Shown: piece after piece, positions 7,398 through 17,000 of the stretch
Numbering within the stretch: position 1 is the stretch's first letter
How the letters are laid out: every line of letters starts with the position of its first letter
Source: Marinilabilia rubra
Lineage (GTDB): Bacteria > Bacteroidota > Bacteroidia > Bacteroidales > Marinilabiliaceae
DNA: 64,000 nt
Direction: 5' to 3'
Assembly: GCF_003121985.1 (NCBI RefSeq)
Contig: NZ_QEWP01000012.1
Span: forward strand, 62,001-126,000
Made by a program: the position numbers and the translations under genes
The notes under the pieces: model-generated
Told to the model about the DNA's origin: nothing
The model's input: only the letters and a program-made list of their open reading frames with translations
Database searches by the model: none

Positions 7398-8270
7398 TTA
7401 TTCCCCGCCCAAAGATTTAATAGCCCGGGATACAGCATCCGAACCCAGTTTTATCAACTCATCTGCCCGGTGAAAGTCGAAGGTATTGGCCGAGTCGGCA
7501 GGTATATCAATTAGGATATCAGGCTGGTATCGTTCAATATTAATTCTGGCCAGTTTGTGGATCATGGCAGCCGAGCTGGTTGTCAACAAAGAGATATACC
7601 CCATACTTTGCTTATCTCCGGTAGCGACCAACTTTGAAAAGGTATTCATTAAGCCATTTTGTCCGTTCTTATTTGCTCCGTTTTTGGATTCACTTACAGC
7701 TTCAGGTTTTGGTTGTTTGGCCCCGTACAAATTGACAACTACCAAAAGATCACCTTCGTTTTTTCGGACATGATCGATGGGAACCGGATTTAAAATGCCT
7801 CCATCCACCAAAAAAGTATTTTTATACCTCACAGGGGGCAACATGGCCGGGATGGCTACAGAAGCCCTTACAGCGCTGTAGTAACTCCCCTTATCAAACA
7901 CAATCTCTTTTTCGTTGAGGATATCTGAGGCCACGGCTGAGAATGGAATTGACATATCTTCTATATTCATATCCGGAATAAATTCCTTCATTTTATCAAA
8001 TACCCGCTCTCCTTTCAGCAGCCCATTGGTATTAAAAGAAAAATCCATCAGCCCCCACACATCCCGGCGATCAAGGGTCTTAATCCATTCGGTATATGAA
8101 TCCAGCTTACCCATGGCCAATAGTCCTCCAATCACAGCTCCAATAGAAGAACCGGCTACAGATGTAATATTATACCCCTGTTTTTGCAACTCCTGAATAG
8201 CCCCTATATGCGAAATTCCTTTGGCTCCTCCGCTGGAAAGTACTAAGGCAACATTTTTCTTTGTCTCCAT
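7398..8270 (-). CDS. Patatin-like phospholipase (RssA-type)
   Basis: A 290-residue patatin-fold acyl hydrolase. The oxyanion motif SSGGAKG is at residues 12-18, the nucleophile elbow GSSIG at 40-44 with catalytic S42, and the dyad aspartate D156 in FLVDGGILNPVP. These are the catalytic features of cytoplasmic RssA/YlbK-like esterases acting on phospholipids or acyl esters. The start at METKKN (8270) is preferred because the motif normally lies within the first 20 residues; the frame extends upstream to 8399 with no family resemblance. A terminator-like hairpin at 8482-8508 separates it from the lipoprotein gene upstream, so it probably has its own promoter. No signal peptide. Confidence 0.88.
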   Translation of the reverse strand: METKKNVALVLSSGGAKGISHIGAIQELQKQGYNITSVAGSSIGAVIGGLLAMGKLDSYTEWIKTLDRRDVWGLMDFSFNTNGLLKGERVFDKMKEFIPDMNIEDMSIPFSAVASDILNEKEIVFDKGSYYSAVRASVAIPAMLPPVRYKNTFLVDGGILNPVPIDHVRKNEGDLLVVVNLYGAKQPKPEAVSESKNGANKNGQNGLMNTFSKLVATGDKQSMGYISLLTTSSAAMIHKLARINIERYQPDILIDIPADSANTFDFHRADELIKLGSDAVSRAIKSLGGE

Positions 8271-8481
8271 ATCCAAATGAAATGATTTTTTTAACAAGAG
8301 GTTTGAAATTAGTAATTCTCGGGAAGGATAAAAAACGAAAGGAACATAAAGTTTTTGATACTGCAAAAGGAGAAACCCCGACCTTGTAGTCAGGATCAAC
8401 TAAAAAATACTTATACCCCTTAACACCAGTATAGTGTGATGTTTTTAAAGGAATGAGGTGCAAGGTTATTTTATTTAAAAT

Positions 8482-8508
8482 AAAAAAAGGCCGGAATAAT
8501 CCAGCCTT
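8482..8508 (-). terminator. Rho-independent terminator
   Basis: On the minus strand AAGGCTGG, a six-base loop and CCGGCCTT (8508 down to 8487) form an 8-position stem with one central mismatch, followed by TTTTTTT. It lies 25 bases past the stop of the lipoprotein gene and ends that transcript before the patatin gene. Confidence 0.8.
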
Positions 8509-8532
8509 CTTCCCTTCCTTAACCTTCATGAC

Positions 8533-9387
8533 TCAATCTCCTGCATAATAAAGGCCTTCAATGATCTCATTCCCATAAAAAGCATTTTCACCCAATTTCA
8601 ACCAACCTGTCATACCAAAGTCGGTTTTAACCAGATACAAATCAGTTTCGGGTTTATTGATCAAAACCTCTACTGAATAATCTTCCGGCAAACTCGCGAT
8701 TACCTTATTTATTTTTTCACTTTGATAAAGTTTTGCAGGCTTCAGGGTTTTGGATTTCAACCCAACATAGTAAAACGGTTGCTTAATCTCATTTAAGCTG
8801 CCATTAACCAACTTCAACTTACGGCGGGTATCAAACATGTTATTGGTATGTCCATCCACATAAACATTACCATTACCGGGAATAAACAAACGTTTCCCGC
8901 TTAAGTAAAAAGCTACTTTATCGGTATTTCCTTCTTCATAAAACATAAATGAAGGATCGGCTGAGGGCCCCCATGAAAACATTACATAATAATAGCTGCC
9001 TCCGGGCTTAATACGGGTCTTTACCAATTTAACATTTCCCATTCCGGGACCTTCTTCCTGTGGATAAAACGGGTCACTTTGGGGAAGCTCGGTTACTTTA
9101 GTATTAAAAACCTCTGTTGATGATGGATTGTATTTTAAAAGAATGCCATCATCCACCTCTGTTTTTTCCAGATAGTCAAAGGGTTCCTGGCTTTCAGAAG
9201 CCTGGTTACTTGAAGAAGTTTCAGGCTTTTCGGCTGCATATGCCTGCATGGCCGGTTGTTTAGGTTCACTTGTTTCAGCAACTTCACTTTCAATATTTCC
9301 GGTTTTGTTTTGATCCGGTTTTCCGGCAGAATTGCAGGATGACAGGATTACCATACCTGCAATTAAATAAAAAAGAGTTCTTCTCAT
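8533..9387 (-). CDS. Conserved lipoprotein with possible SH3-like C-terminus
   Basis: A 284-residue protein that I do not recognise as a named family. The N-terminus is a lipoprotein signal peptide with lipobox LSSC (C18). A low-complexity Glu/Ser/Lys/Pro linker follows to about residue 70. The rest is a beta-rich domain ending in a segment (YLVKTDFGMTGWLKLGENA) that resembles bacterial SH3-like repeats. It is probably anchored in the inner or outer membrane facing the periplasm. It is monocistronic, with a terminator right after it and a divergent sbcD promoter about 170 bases upstream. No function is proposed beyond cell-envelope location. Confidence 0.75.
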   Translation of the reverse strand: MRRTLFYLIAGMVILSSCNSAGKPDQNKTGNIESEVAETSEPKQPAMQAYAAEKPETSSSNQASESQEPFDYLEKTEVDDGILLKYNPSSTEVFNTKVTELPQSDPFYPQEEGPGMGNVKLVKTRIKPGGSYYYVMFSWGPSADPSFMFYEEGNTDKVAFYLSGKRLFIPGNGNVYVDGHTNNMFDTRRKLKLVNGSLNEIKQPFYYVGLKSKTLKPAKLYQSEKINKVIASLPEDYSVEVLINKPETDLYLVKTDFGMTGWLKLGENAFYGNEIIEGLYYAGD

Positions 9388-9554
9388 GAATCAGATATTA
9401 AATTTTTAAAATGGACATCATTTACCTGCATTAGTTGCAACAACGGCTCAAAAATGAAAACCATTTTGGAAGCTGAGTGATTCATAAACTATCAAAAACA
9501 GGAATAAAGGTCAGGTTAAATACGGAATAGCTAAAGTTAAAATTTTAGAAAAGC

Positions 9555-9562
9555 TATATTTG
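9555..9562 (+). promoter_or_regulatory. -7 box of sbcD promoter
   Basis: TATATTTG matches the Bacteroidota -7 consensus TAnnTTTG, 26 bases upstream of the preferred sbcD ATG. The -33 region is AT-rich without a clear TTTG. Confidence 0.55.
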
Positions 9563-9588
9563 TGATTCGATCGCAAAACAAAATAACA

Positions 9589-10815
9589 ATGAAGATTCTC
9601 CACACTTCCGACTGGCATCTGGGAAAGCGTCTGGAAAGTTTTTCCCGGCTGGAAGAACAAAAAGACGTACTCAACGAAATATGCGAAATCGCCGACAAGG
9701 AAGCGGTCAATGCCGTTATCATTGCCGGCGATTTGTTTGACACCTTCAATCCATCAACCGAAGCAGTGGATCTGTTTTACAAAGGCTTAAAACGACTGGC
9801 TGCTGACGGACAAAGAGCTGTCATTGCCATTGCAGGAAATCACGATTCACCCGACCGCATTGAAGCACCGGATCCCCTGGCCAGAGAGTGTGGCATTATC
9901 TTCACCGGTTATCCAAATTCTGAAGTTCAACCTTTCTCTCTCGATAGTGGTCTTAAGGTTTTGCAGTCAGATCAGGGATTTTTAGAAATCAGACTACCGG
10001 GAGATCATCCTCCGCTCAGAATTGTCACAACTCCTTACGCCAATGAGTTACGCCTGAAAACTTTTCTGGCCCCGGACGACAAAGAGGCTTCGTTACGTCA
10101 AGTGCTCAACGATTCCTGGCAAACTACCGCTGACAAATATTGCGACGACAAAGGCATCAACTTACTTGTCACCCACCTTTTTATGATACAGGAAGGCACG
10201 AAAATGCCTGAAGAGCCGGAGGATGAAAAGCCCATCCTATACATAGGTGGCGCTCAACCTGTTTTCTCGTCCGACATCCCTTCAAATATCCAATATACCG
10301 CACTTGGGCACCTTCACAGATATCAGGAGGTTAAGGGCGCCAACGGTCCGGCAATTTATACAGGTAGCCCACTAGCATACAGCTTTGCCGAAGCCAACCA
10401 GCAAAAACATATTTCATTGATTGATGCTGAACCCGGAAAACCGGTAAATACAACCAGAATTGAGCTGAAAAGTGGTCGCAGGCTTCTGCGAAAGCGTTTT
10501 GAAGATATCGACCAGGCGGTTCAGTGGCTTTCAGAAAATCAGGATGTGTATGTGGAATTGACACTGGTCTCGGATACTTACCTGAAAACCGAAGACCGGA
10601 AAAGAATCTACAGTGCACATGACGGCATTGTTACCATCATACCGGAAGTTATCAATAAGCAATCTGCCGAGACGCAAGAGGGCCCGGCCATTGAACTGGG
10701 AAAAGGCATGCCCGAATTGTTTGAAGATTTCTTCAGTCACGCCAAAGGTCAGCAACCCAATGAGCGGATAAAGGAGTTGTTTAAAGAGATAATTGGGGAA
10801 GATTTTAGAGACTAG
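9589..10815 (+). CDS. sbcD: Exonuclease subunit SbcD
   Basis: A 408-residue Mre11-type metallophosphoesterase. The metal-ligand motifs are in order: SDWHLG (D8, H10), IIAGDLFD (about 48), IAGNHDSP (about 85) and ALGHLHR (about 240). With SbcC it forms the ATP-dependent double-strand nuclease that trims hairpins and protein-blocked DNA ends. The start at 9589 is chosen because MKILHTSDWHLG is the canonical N-terminus; a GTG nine codons upstream overlaps the promoter box. sbcC follows after 121 bases of intergenic DNA that holds short degenerate direct repeats (gattagaggttagaagatag and ttcaccattttaccattaaacc). Confidence 0.95.
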   Translation: MKILHTSDWHLGKRLESFSRLEEQKDVLNEICEIADKEAVNAVIIAGDLFDTFNPSTEAVDLFYKGLKRLAADGQRAVIAIAGNHDSPDRIEAPDPLARECGIIFTGYPNSEVQPFSLDSGLKVLQSDQGFLEIRLPGDHPPLRIVTTPYANELRLKTFLAPDDKEASLRQVLNDSWQTTADKYCDDKGINLLVTHLFMIQEGTKMPEEPEDEKPILYIGGAQPVFSSDIPSNIQYTALGHLHRYQEVKGANGPAIYTGSPLAYSFAEANQQKHISLIDAEPGKPVNTTRIELKSGRRLLRKRFEDIDQAVQWLSENQDVYVELTLVSDTYLKTEDRKRIYSAHDGIVTIIPEVINKQSAETQEGPAIELGKGMPELFEDFFSHAKGQQPNERIKELFKEIIGEDFRD

Positions 10816-10936
10816 AGATTAGAGGTTAGAAGATAGATATTAATTACTTGTACTAAGATAAAACTCTATGCTCCATGCCCTATGCACTCTGCCCATTTCA
10901 CCATTTTACCATTAAACCGTTTCACCATAAAATCGC

Positions 10937-13900
10937 ATGATACCAAAGAAACTCACCCTACAAGGCATTTATTCATATCAGCAAAAGCAGACCATTGACT
11001 TTGAAACCCTCACTCATGCCGGCCTGTTTGGGATTTTCGGCAGTGTAGGTTGCGGAAAGTCTACTATTCTCGAGGCTATTTCGTTTGCTTTGTTCGGCCA
11101 GTCGGAAAGGCTCAACGCCCGCGACAATCGCAATTACAACATGATGAACCTGAAATCAAATGAGCTGTACATAGATTTTGAGTTTGCCTCAGGAGAAAAA
11201 GACTACCGGTTTATTGTACATGGCAAAAGAAACAGCAAGAAGTTTGAGGATGTCAAAAAGCTGGATCGAACTGCTTATCAGCTTAAGAATGACACCTGGG
11301 AACCTATTTCTGAAGAAATGGCCGAAGAAATCACCGGGCTCAACTACAACAATTTTCATCGCACCATCATTATACCTCAGGGTAAGTTTCAGGAATTTCT
11401 GCAACTAACGGCCAAAGACCGCACCAATATGCTGAGGGAGCTTTTCAACCTCAACAAATTTGAGCTTTACGGACGGGTGGCTGACATCGAGCGCAACAAC
11501 GATCAGCGCTTGCAGAACCTGAAAGGACAACTCGAGAACATTGGCACCATTGATCCGGAAGAGATAAAAAAGCTGGAAACCCAACTAAAAGTCACTTCCG
11601 AAGAATTGAAAAAGGCCAATGATGAATTGAAGAAGATACAGAAGCAGATCAAGGAGCAGGAAGGCATACGCGATCTTCACAAAAAATTATCTGAAAGCAA
11701 GCTCCTTCAGGAAAAACTACTGAAGGAGAAAGAGGTCATTGACCGGTTAGAAAAGGAGCTAAAAGAATATGAGACACTTACCAGAGTTTTTCGATCTCCG
11801 CTGGAACAAGTCAACAGATTAACAAAAGACCGGGAAAAGATTGAAGGAGAACAAAAACAAGCCAAAGAACAACTGCAAAAACTGCAGGGTCAATACACTA
11901 AACTAACTGAAGCCTTTAACCAAACAAGGAAACTCTGGGAACAGCGGGAAAAGTGGCTGCGCGAAGCTGATGAATTAGAAAAAATGGCCGATATCCGCAA
12001 ACTAAAAACGGACATTGAGAAAGAACTGGAACGTCAGAAAAAGGGCAACCAGATGGTTCAGCAAAATCTGGATGTTTTGGAAGGACTGAAGAAAAGGCAA
12101 AAATCAATTAAGGAAGATCTGGCCAAAAAGAAAGAAGCTCTGCCCGATCTTAAGATTCTGTCAGATGTGCGTGACTGGTTTTCGCAATTCAAACAATTGG
12201 AAAAAGAGCAAAAAGAGACCAGGCGTTTGCAAAAAGAAACAGATGAGGCGGAAAAACTCATACAACAACAACTTCTTGAGATTGCTGAGAAGTACAGCGT
12301 TGCTCAGGCTCAGACTACCGTTGATTTTATCAATAGCTTGCAGGTAACCGTTGCAAAAAACAAAAAGCATCTGGAAGAAGAAAAAACTAAGTTGGAAGCT
12401 GAATGGCATCATTTGCAGGTGCAGCAGCAACTGCAAAAATATGCTTACGAACTGGAAGATGGCAAGCCCTGTCCCCTATGCGGTTCAGAGCATCATCCCC
12501 ATATTTTGAAAGCCGATGACCTTTCAGCAAAACTCCAGGTAATCGAAGAAAGCAGGCAAAAAAGCCAAAAACAGATAACGCAACTCACTGAAGCTGAAAC
12601 TTCACTTTTGCGGTTGACAGATCGTTATGACAGCCTGAACAAAGAACGAAAAAAACAGATAGAGCATCAGGAACAACTAACTGAACAGATAAAACAGCAC
12701 AAAGAAAAGTTTCAGTGGGAAAAATTCTCTCCAGAAAAAGAAGATAAGGTAACCGAAGCTTTTAAACAACATGAAATAATCAGCAAGGAGATAAAAAAAC
12801 TGGAGACTGACCAGGAAAAAATAAATTCAGACACCGAAAAAGCTGAGAAAAACAAAGAAGATTACCGAAAATTACTCGATGAAATTGAACGTTCCATTGT
12901 TGAAAAAAAGAGTCGCATTGAAACACTATCCGGTCAGTTCAGAGAGGTTAACCCGGAGCAGCTTAAAAAAATCTCTTCAGACGAGCTCACTCAAAAAGCA
13001 GCCGGACTGAAAAAGCAGCATGCCGAAATTGGTGAGCGCTATCAGAAGGAAGAAAAAGAGGTGGCCAACATCGGGAAAGAGCTGGATACACTGAAGGGAC
13101 GAATTGAAACACGCCAGCAACATCTGGAGCAAACTCAAAAAGAATTGACAGTCCTCAATGAACAGATTGAAACGCTGCTGAAGGAGCATGGGAATCTGCA
13201 ACGGAAAAAAGTTTCTGAAGTTGTATTTAAACCTTTTGAGATTGATGCTACACGCAAAAAGATCGACCAATACAAACAGGATCTGAACTCAAATACCAAT
13301 ACCATTAAACAATACGAGGAAGAGCTTGACGGGCGAACTTTTGACGAAAAAAAATACCTGGAACTCACACAGGACAACCAAAAGCTCAACAAAACCATAG
13401 AAGACCTCAACCGTGCCTGGGGAGAAGCCAACACCTCCCTTACCCGTTTGAAGAAAGATCAGCAAAAGGCCAAAGAACTAAAGAAAGAACACGACAAAGT
13501 ACAGGAACGGGCCGAGGATCTGAAAATGATGAAAAACCTCTTTAAGGGCGGGGCTTTTGTCAATTACATCTCTACGGTCTATTTGCAGGAACTGGTAAGA
13601 GCTGCCAACGATCGGTTTTACAGACTTACACGACAGCACCTTTCGCTCGAACTGGCTCCCGACAACTCATTCCAGGTTCGTGATTACATGAATGAGGGGC
13701 ATCTGAGAAGTGTCAAAACCCTGTCGGGCGGACAAACGTTCCAGGCGTCCCTTTCACTGGCGCTTGCATTGGCCGACAGCATCCAAAAACATACTTCAAC
13801 CAGTGGGAATTTCTTCTTCCTTGACGAAGGATTTGGAACCCTGGATCGGGAATCACTTAATATTGTTTTTGATACATTGAAATCGTTGCGACATGAAAAC

Positions 13901-14017
13901 CGGATTGTGGGGGTTATATCGCATGTTGAGGATATGCAGCAGGAGATTTCAACTTACCTGCACATCAAAAATCAGGAAGGCAAAGGTAGCATTGTAAATG
14001 CCAGCTGGGAACAATAA
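10937..14017 (+). CDS. sbcC: Exonuclease subunit SbcC
   Basis: A 1026-residue SMC/Rad50-type ATPase. The N-terminal Walker A is GSVGCGKST at about residues 35-43. Two very long Glu/Lys/Gln-rich coiled-coil arms run about 180-880. The zinc hook at the apex is C512-P-L-C515, followed by GSEHHPH. The C-terminal half-site has signature LSGGQTFQASLSLALALAD and Walker B FFLDEGFGTLD near residue 955. Length is typical. It partners with SbcD just upstream in DNA-end repair. Its stop codon directly abuts the stop codon of the convergent HTCS gene with no intervening base, so the two transcripts must overlap. Confidence 0.95.
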   Translation: MIPKKLTLQGIYSYQQKQTIDFETLTHAGLFGIFGSVGCGKSTILEAISFALFGQSERLNARDNRNYNMMNLKSNELYIDFEFASGEKDYRFIVHGKRNSKKFEDVKKLDRTAYQLKNDTWEPISEEMAEEITGLNYNNFHRTIIIPQGKFQEFLQLTAKDRTNMLRELFNLNKFELYGRVADIERNNDQRLQNLKGQLENIGTIDPEEIKKLETQLKVTSEELKKANDELKKIQKQIKEQEGIRDLHKKLSESKLLQEKLLKEKEVIDRLEKELKEYETLTRVFRSPLEQVNRLTKDREKIEGEQKQAKEQLQKLQGQYTKLTEAFNQTRKLWEQREKWLREADELEKMADIRKLKTDIEKELERQKKGNQMVQQNLDVLEGLKKRQKSIKEDLAKKKEALPDLKILSDVRDWFSQFKQLEKEQKETRRLQKETDEAEKLIQQQLLEIAEKYSVAQAQTTVDFINSLQVTVAKNKKHLEEEKTKLEAEWHHLQVQQQLQKYAYELEDGKPCPLCGSEHHPHILKADDLSAKLQVIEESRQKSQKQITQLTEAETSLLRLTDRYDSLNKERKKQIEHQEQLTEQIKQHKEKFQWEKFSPEKEDKVTEAFKQHEIISKEIKKLETDQEKINSDTEKAEKNKEDYRKLLDEIERSIVEKKSRIETLSGQFREVNPEQLKKISSDELTQKAAGLKKQHAEIGERYQKEEKEVANIGKELDTLKGRIETRQQHLEQTQKELTVLNEQIETLLKEHGNLQRKKVSEVVFKPFEIDATRKKIDQYKQDLNSNTNTIKQYEEELDGRTFDEKKYLELTQDNQKLNKTIEDLNRAWGEANTSLTRLKKDQQKAKELKKEHDKVQERAEDLKMMKNLFKGGAFVNYISTVYLQELVRAANDRFYRLTRQHLSLELAPDNSFQVRDYMNEGHLRSVKTLSGGQTFQASLSLALALADSIQKHTSTSGNFFFLDEGFGTLDRESLNIVFDTLKSLRHENRIVGVISHVEDMQQEISTYLHIKNQEGKGSIVNASWEQ

Positions 14018-17000
14018 TCATTTGGCCCAGGCCCCGGGAGTTTCGCCAAACTCTTCCTTGAAGCATTTCCGGAAATGGGCAACACTCTGAAACCCCACCA
14101 ATTCGGCTACCTGAGAAGCAGGAATTTCCTCCTGCTTCAAGTAGCCGGAAGCTTTATGCAATCTTATCTTTCTCAAATAATCGGCCGCAGCTATGCCTGT
14201 TAATGCTTTAAATTTCCTGTAAAAAGTAGAACGGCTCATATTCATTTCAAAGCTGAGGGTTTCTACTCCAAAGTCAGTCTCAGAGTAACGCTTTTCAATT
14301 ATTTCGTTGACTGACTGCAGAAAGTTCTGATCTCTTTTAGACAATCCCTTACCTGAGTTGATTATTTCGGGTTTGTCTTCAAAATGCTTTTTTAATTTCT
14401 CCCTGTTTTCCAGCAATGCCTTCAATCGGGCCAAAAATATCCGGCCGTCAAAGGGTTTTTCGATGTAATCATCCACGCCCAACTCAAATCCTTCAATATG
14501 GGTTTCAGCATCGGTACGTGCAGTCAACAGAATAAAAGGAATGTGAGAAGTACGGATATCGGCTTTCACTCTGCGACAAAACTCAATGCCATCCATCACA
14601 GGCATCATAACATCTGAAATAATCAGATCAGGTGAAAACGCCTCCATCACCCCGAAAGCCTCACGACCATTTTCAGCTATCCTGACAGTAAACCAACGCT
14701 CCAGTAAATCTTTGAGAAATTCCGAAAGCTCATCGTTGTCCTCCACCACTAAAATATTCTTTCCACCAAACCTTGAAAATCCATTTCTCTCTGAAACATA
14801 ATCAATGTCAGTTTCCTGAATCATAGATTCATCTTCCTTATTCTTGAAATCCCGATCGGCAAAATGCGACCTGCCTTTCAGAAATGTCAAGATAAATTCA
14901 GAACCTTTCCCCTCCTCACTTTCAACATCAATGGTGCCTTTCTGAACCTCAGTGAGTCCTTTTACAATTGTCAGACCAATCCCGTGTCCCGCTGCATTCT
15001 CCTGTCCCTTTTCCGACCTGTAAAAACGCTTAAAGGCATTATTTACCTCATCCTCTGACATTCCCACACCTTGGTCCTGAACCACCACAGAAAATTGCTT
15101 ACCTCTTTCAGCGACACTAACCAAAACCGATTTCCCATCCGGTGTATACTTTAAGGCATTGGCCAAAAGATTATAAAGAATCTTCTCGGTTTTGTCAATA
15201 TCCAGCCAAACCTCAAGCTTCTCCAGTGAACTGAAGAAACGAAGGTTAACACCTCTTTTTAAAGCCAAAGCCTGAAAGGAGTCGACAAGCCCGGCCGTAA
15301 AAGCTACAATATCAACCCGGGAAACCGACAAAGCCAATTCTCCCTGGTCCAGTTTCCTGAGATCAATCAACTGGTTAATCATATTCAACAAACGAAGGGC
15401 ATTATTGCGAATGGTTTTCACCGTTTTGTTTTTGGCATTCCCAAGGCCATCCAAATGAGCCAGAATCAAAGTCAGAGGCGTACGGAAATCATGCGAAATA
15501 TTCGTAAAAAAACGAAGTTTTGACTGATCTGCTTCATGAAGCTTCTCGGAAATTTCAACAATTTCTTTGTTGCGTTCTCTCAATTCGCGGGTTTGCTCAT
15601 CCACCTGTTTTTTGAGAAATACATTACGCTTTCTGATTTGCCGCAATCGCATATGATAACCGGCAAAAACAGATGCTAAAAGAGCCAGAATCATTACACT
15701 CTTAAACCAACCAGTTTGCCAAAAGGGAGGAATAACTTCGATGTTGAGTCTTTTTACAGGCCCATAATCGGCATGACTAAACGCAGCCTGAACTTCAAAA
15801 GTATAATCTCCCGGAGGTACAGCTGCATATCTGGCCTGCCGGTTGTTTCCATCAGAAATAGTCCATTCAGCCTGAAGTCCGGCCAACCGATACCTAAACA
15901 CATTTTGATTTGGCACATCAAAAGGATAGGCATTAAAACTAATAGCAAAGGAATTCTGACCATGCTTTAGCTCGATACTCTTAGTTTCACCTATAGGTCG
16001 CCTCAGTAAAACTCTGTGATTCACGGTATCCCCCGGCAGTATCCGTCTGTTAAACAAACTAAAATTCTCTAAAGTAGCCCCGGCCTTAACCTGAAGCGGA
16101 TCTATTTCATCAGGGTGAAACCCTACAACGCCCGTATAACCACCATAATAAATTTGTCCATCGGCATCAACAAAATGGGCATCATCCATAAAGAAATCAT
16201 TGGACAAATAAGTTTTAAAGGATCCCGAAATAGGATTAAACCGGCTAATTCCGCGGTTGGTACTCATCCATAAAATGCCGGAGGAATCAAAACTAAGGCT
16301 GTAGATAATGTTATTGCTTAATCCATCCTGCTCAAAATACTTCTTTTCTACTTTGTCTTTATCCAGGCTGTAAAGATTAAGCCCGGAATTGGTGCCAATC
16401 CAAAGACTGTCCCCATCAAAAGCCATACAATACACTTTGTTATCCGACAGCTGGTGTGTACTTTTTTGAATGATATCAAAACCCTTGTCCCATTGATCAA
16501 CCCTGAATAGTCCGTTCTCATCCTTGGCGATCCAATAGTCTCCGTTTTCATCCATTACAATATCCCTTAAACTACCCGGTAAATACCCTCTATTTTCGCT
16601 AATAGGGACAACCTTATCCAGTATCATAGAGTCAAGATCGACCCAACCTATATCTTGAGTTGAGGTCAGCATTAAAGTTCCGGACTCCCATTCCTTGATC
16701 ACATAACACTGATGAGGCCATCGCCAGGATAAACTTGCATCCACGGCTTCAATGCGCTGTTTCTCTTCATTAAATATGCACAACTCCCCCGATTCCCCAA
16801 TCCAAACATTACCTTTAGAATCCTCAAATATGGAGCGAACATTATTTATTGGACGGGTGCGGCCTGATTTGGTATAATAATGTCTAAAATATTTCTGATG
16901 CCCATCAGGAAATATGATGCCCACTCCATTGCGATCAAAGCCCAGCCAAAGATCTCCGTTTGTCCGGCGGCAAATAGCCCTGACGGGATCTGCATCGGGC

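Noticed and set aside
8170-8529. 119-codon minus-strand frame across the start of the patatin gene
   Set aside because: Contains the terminator hairpin at 8482-8508 and overlaps the patatin N-terminus in another frame; composition is not protein-like.
10816-10936. Short degenerate repeats ahead of sbcC as a CRISPR-like array
   Set aside because: The units are 8-20 bases, irregular and without spacers of even length; they look like simple-sequence drift.
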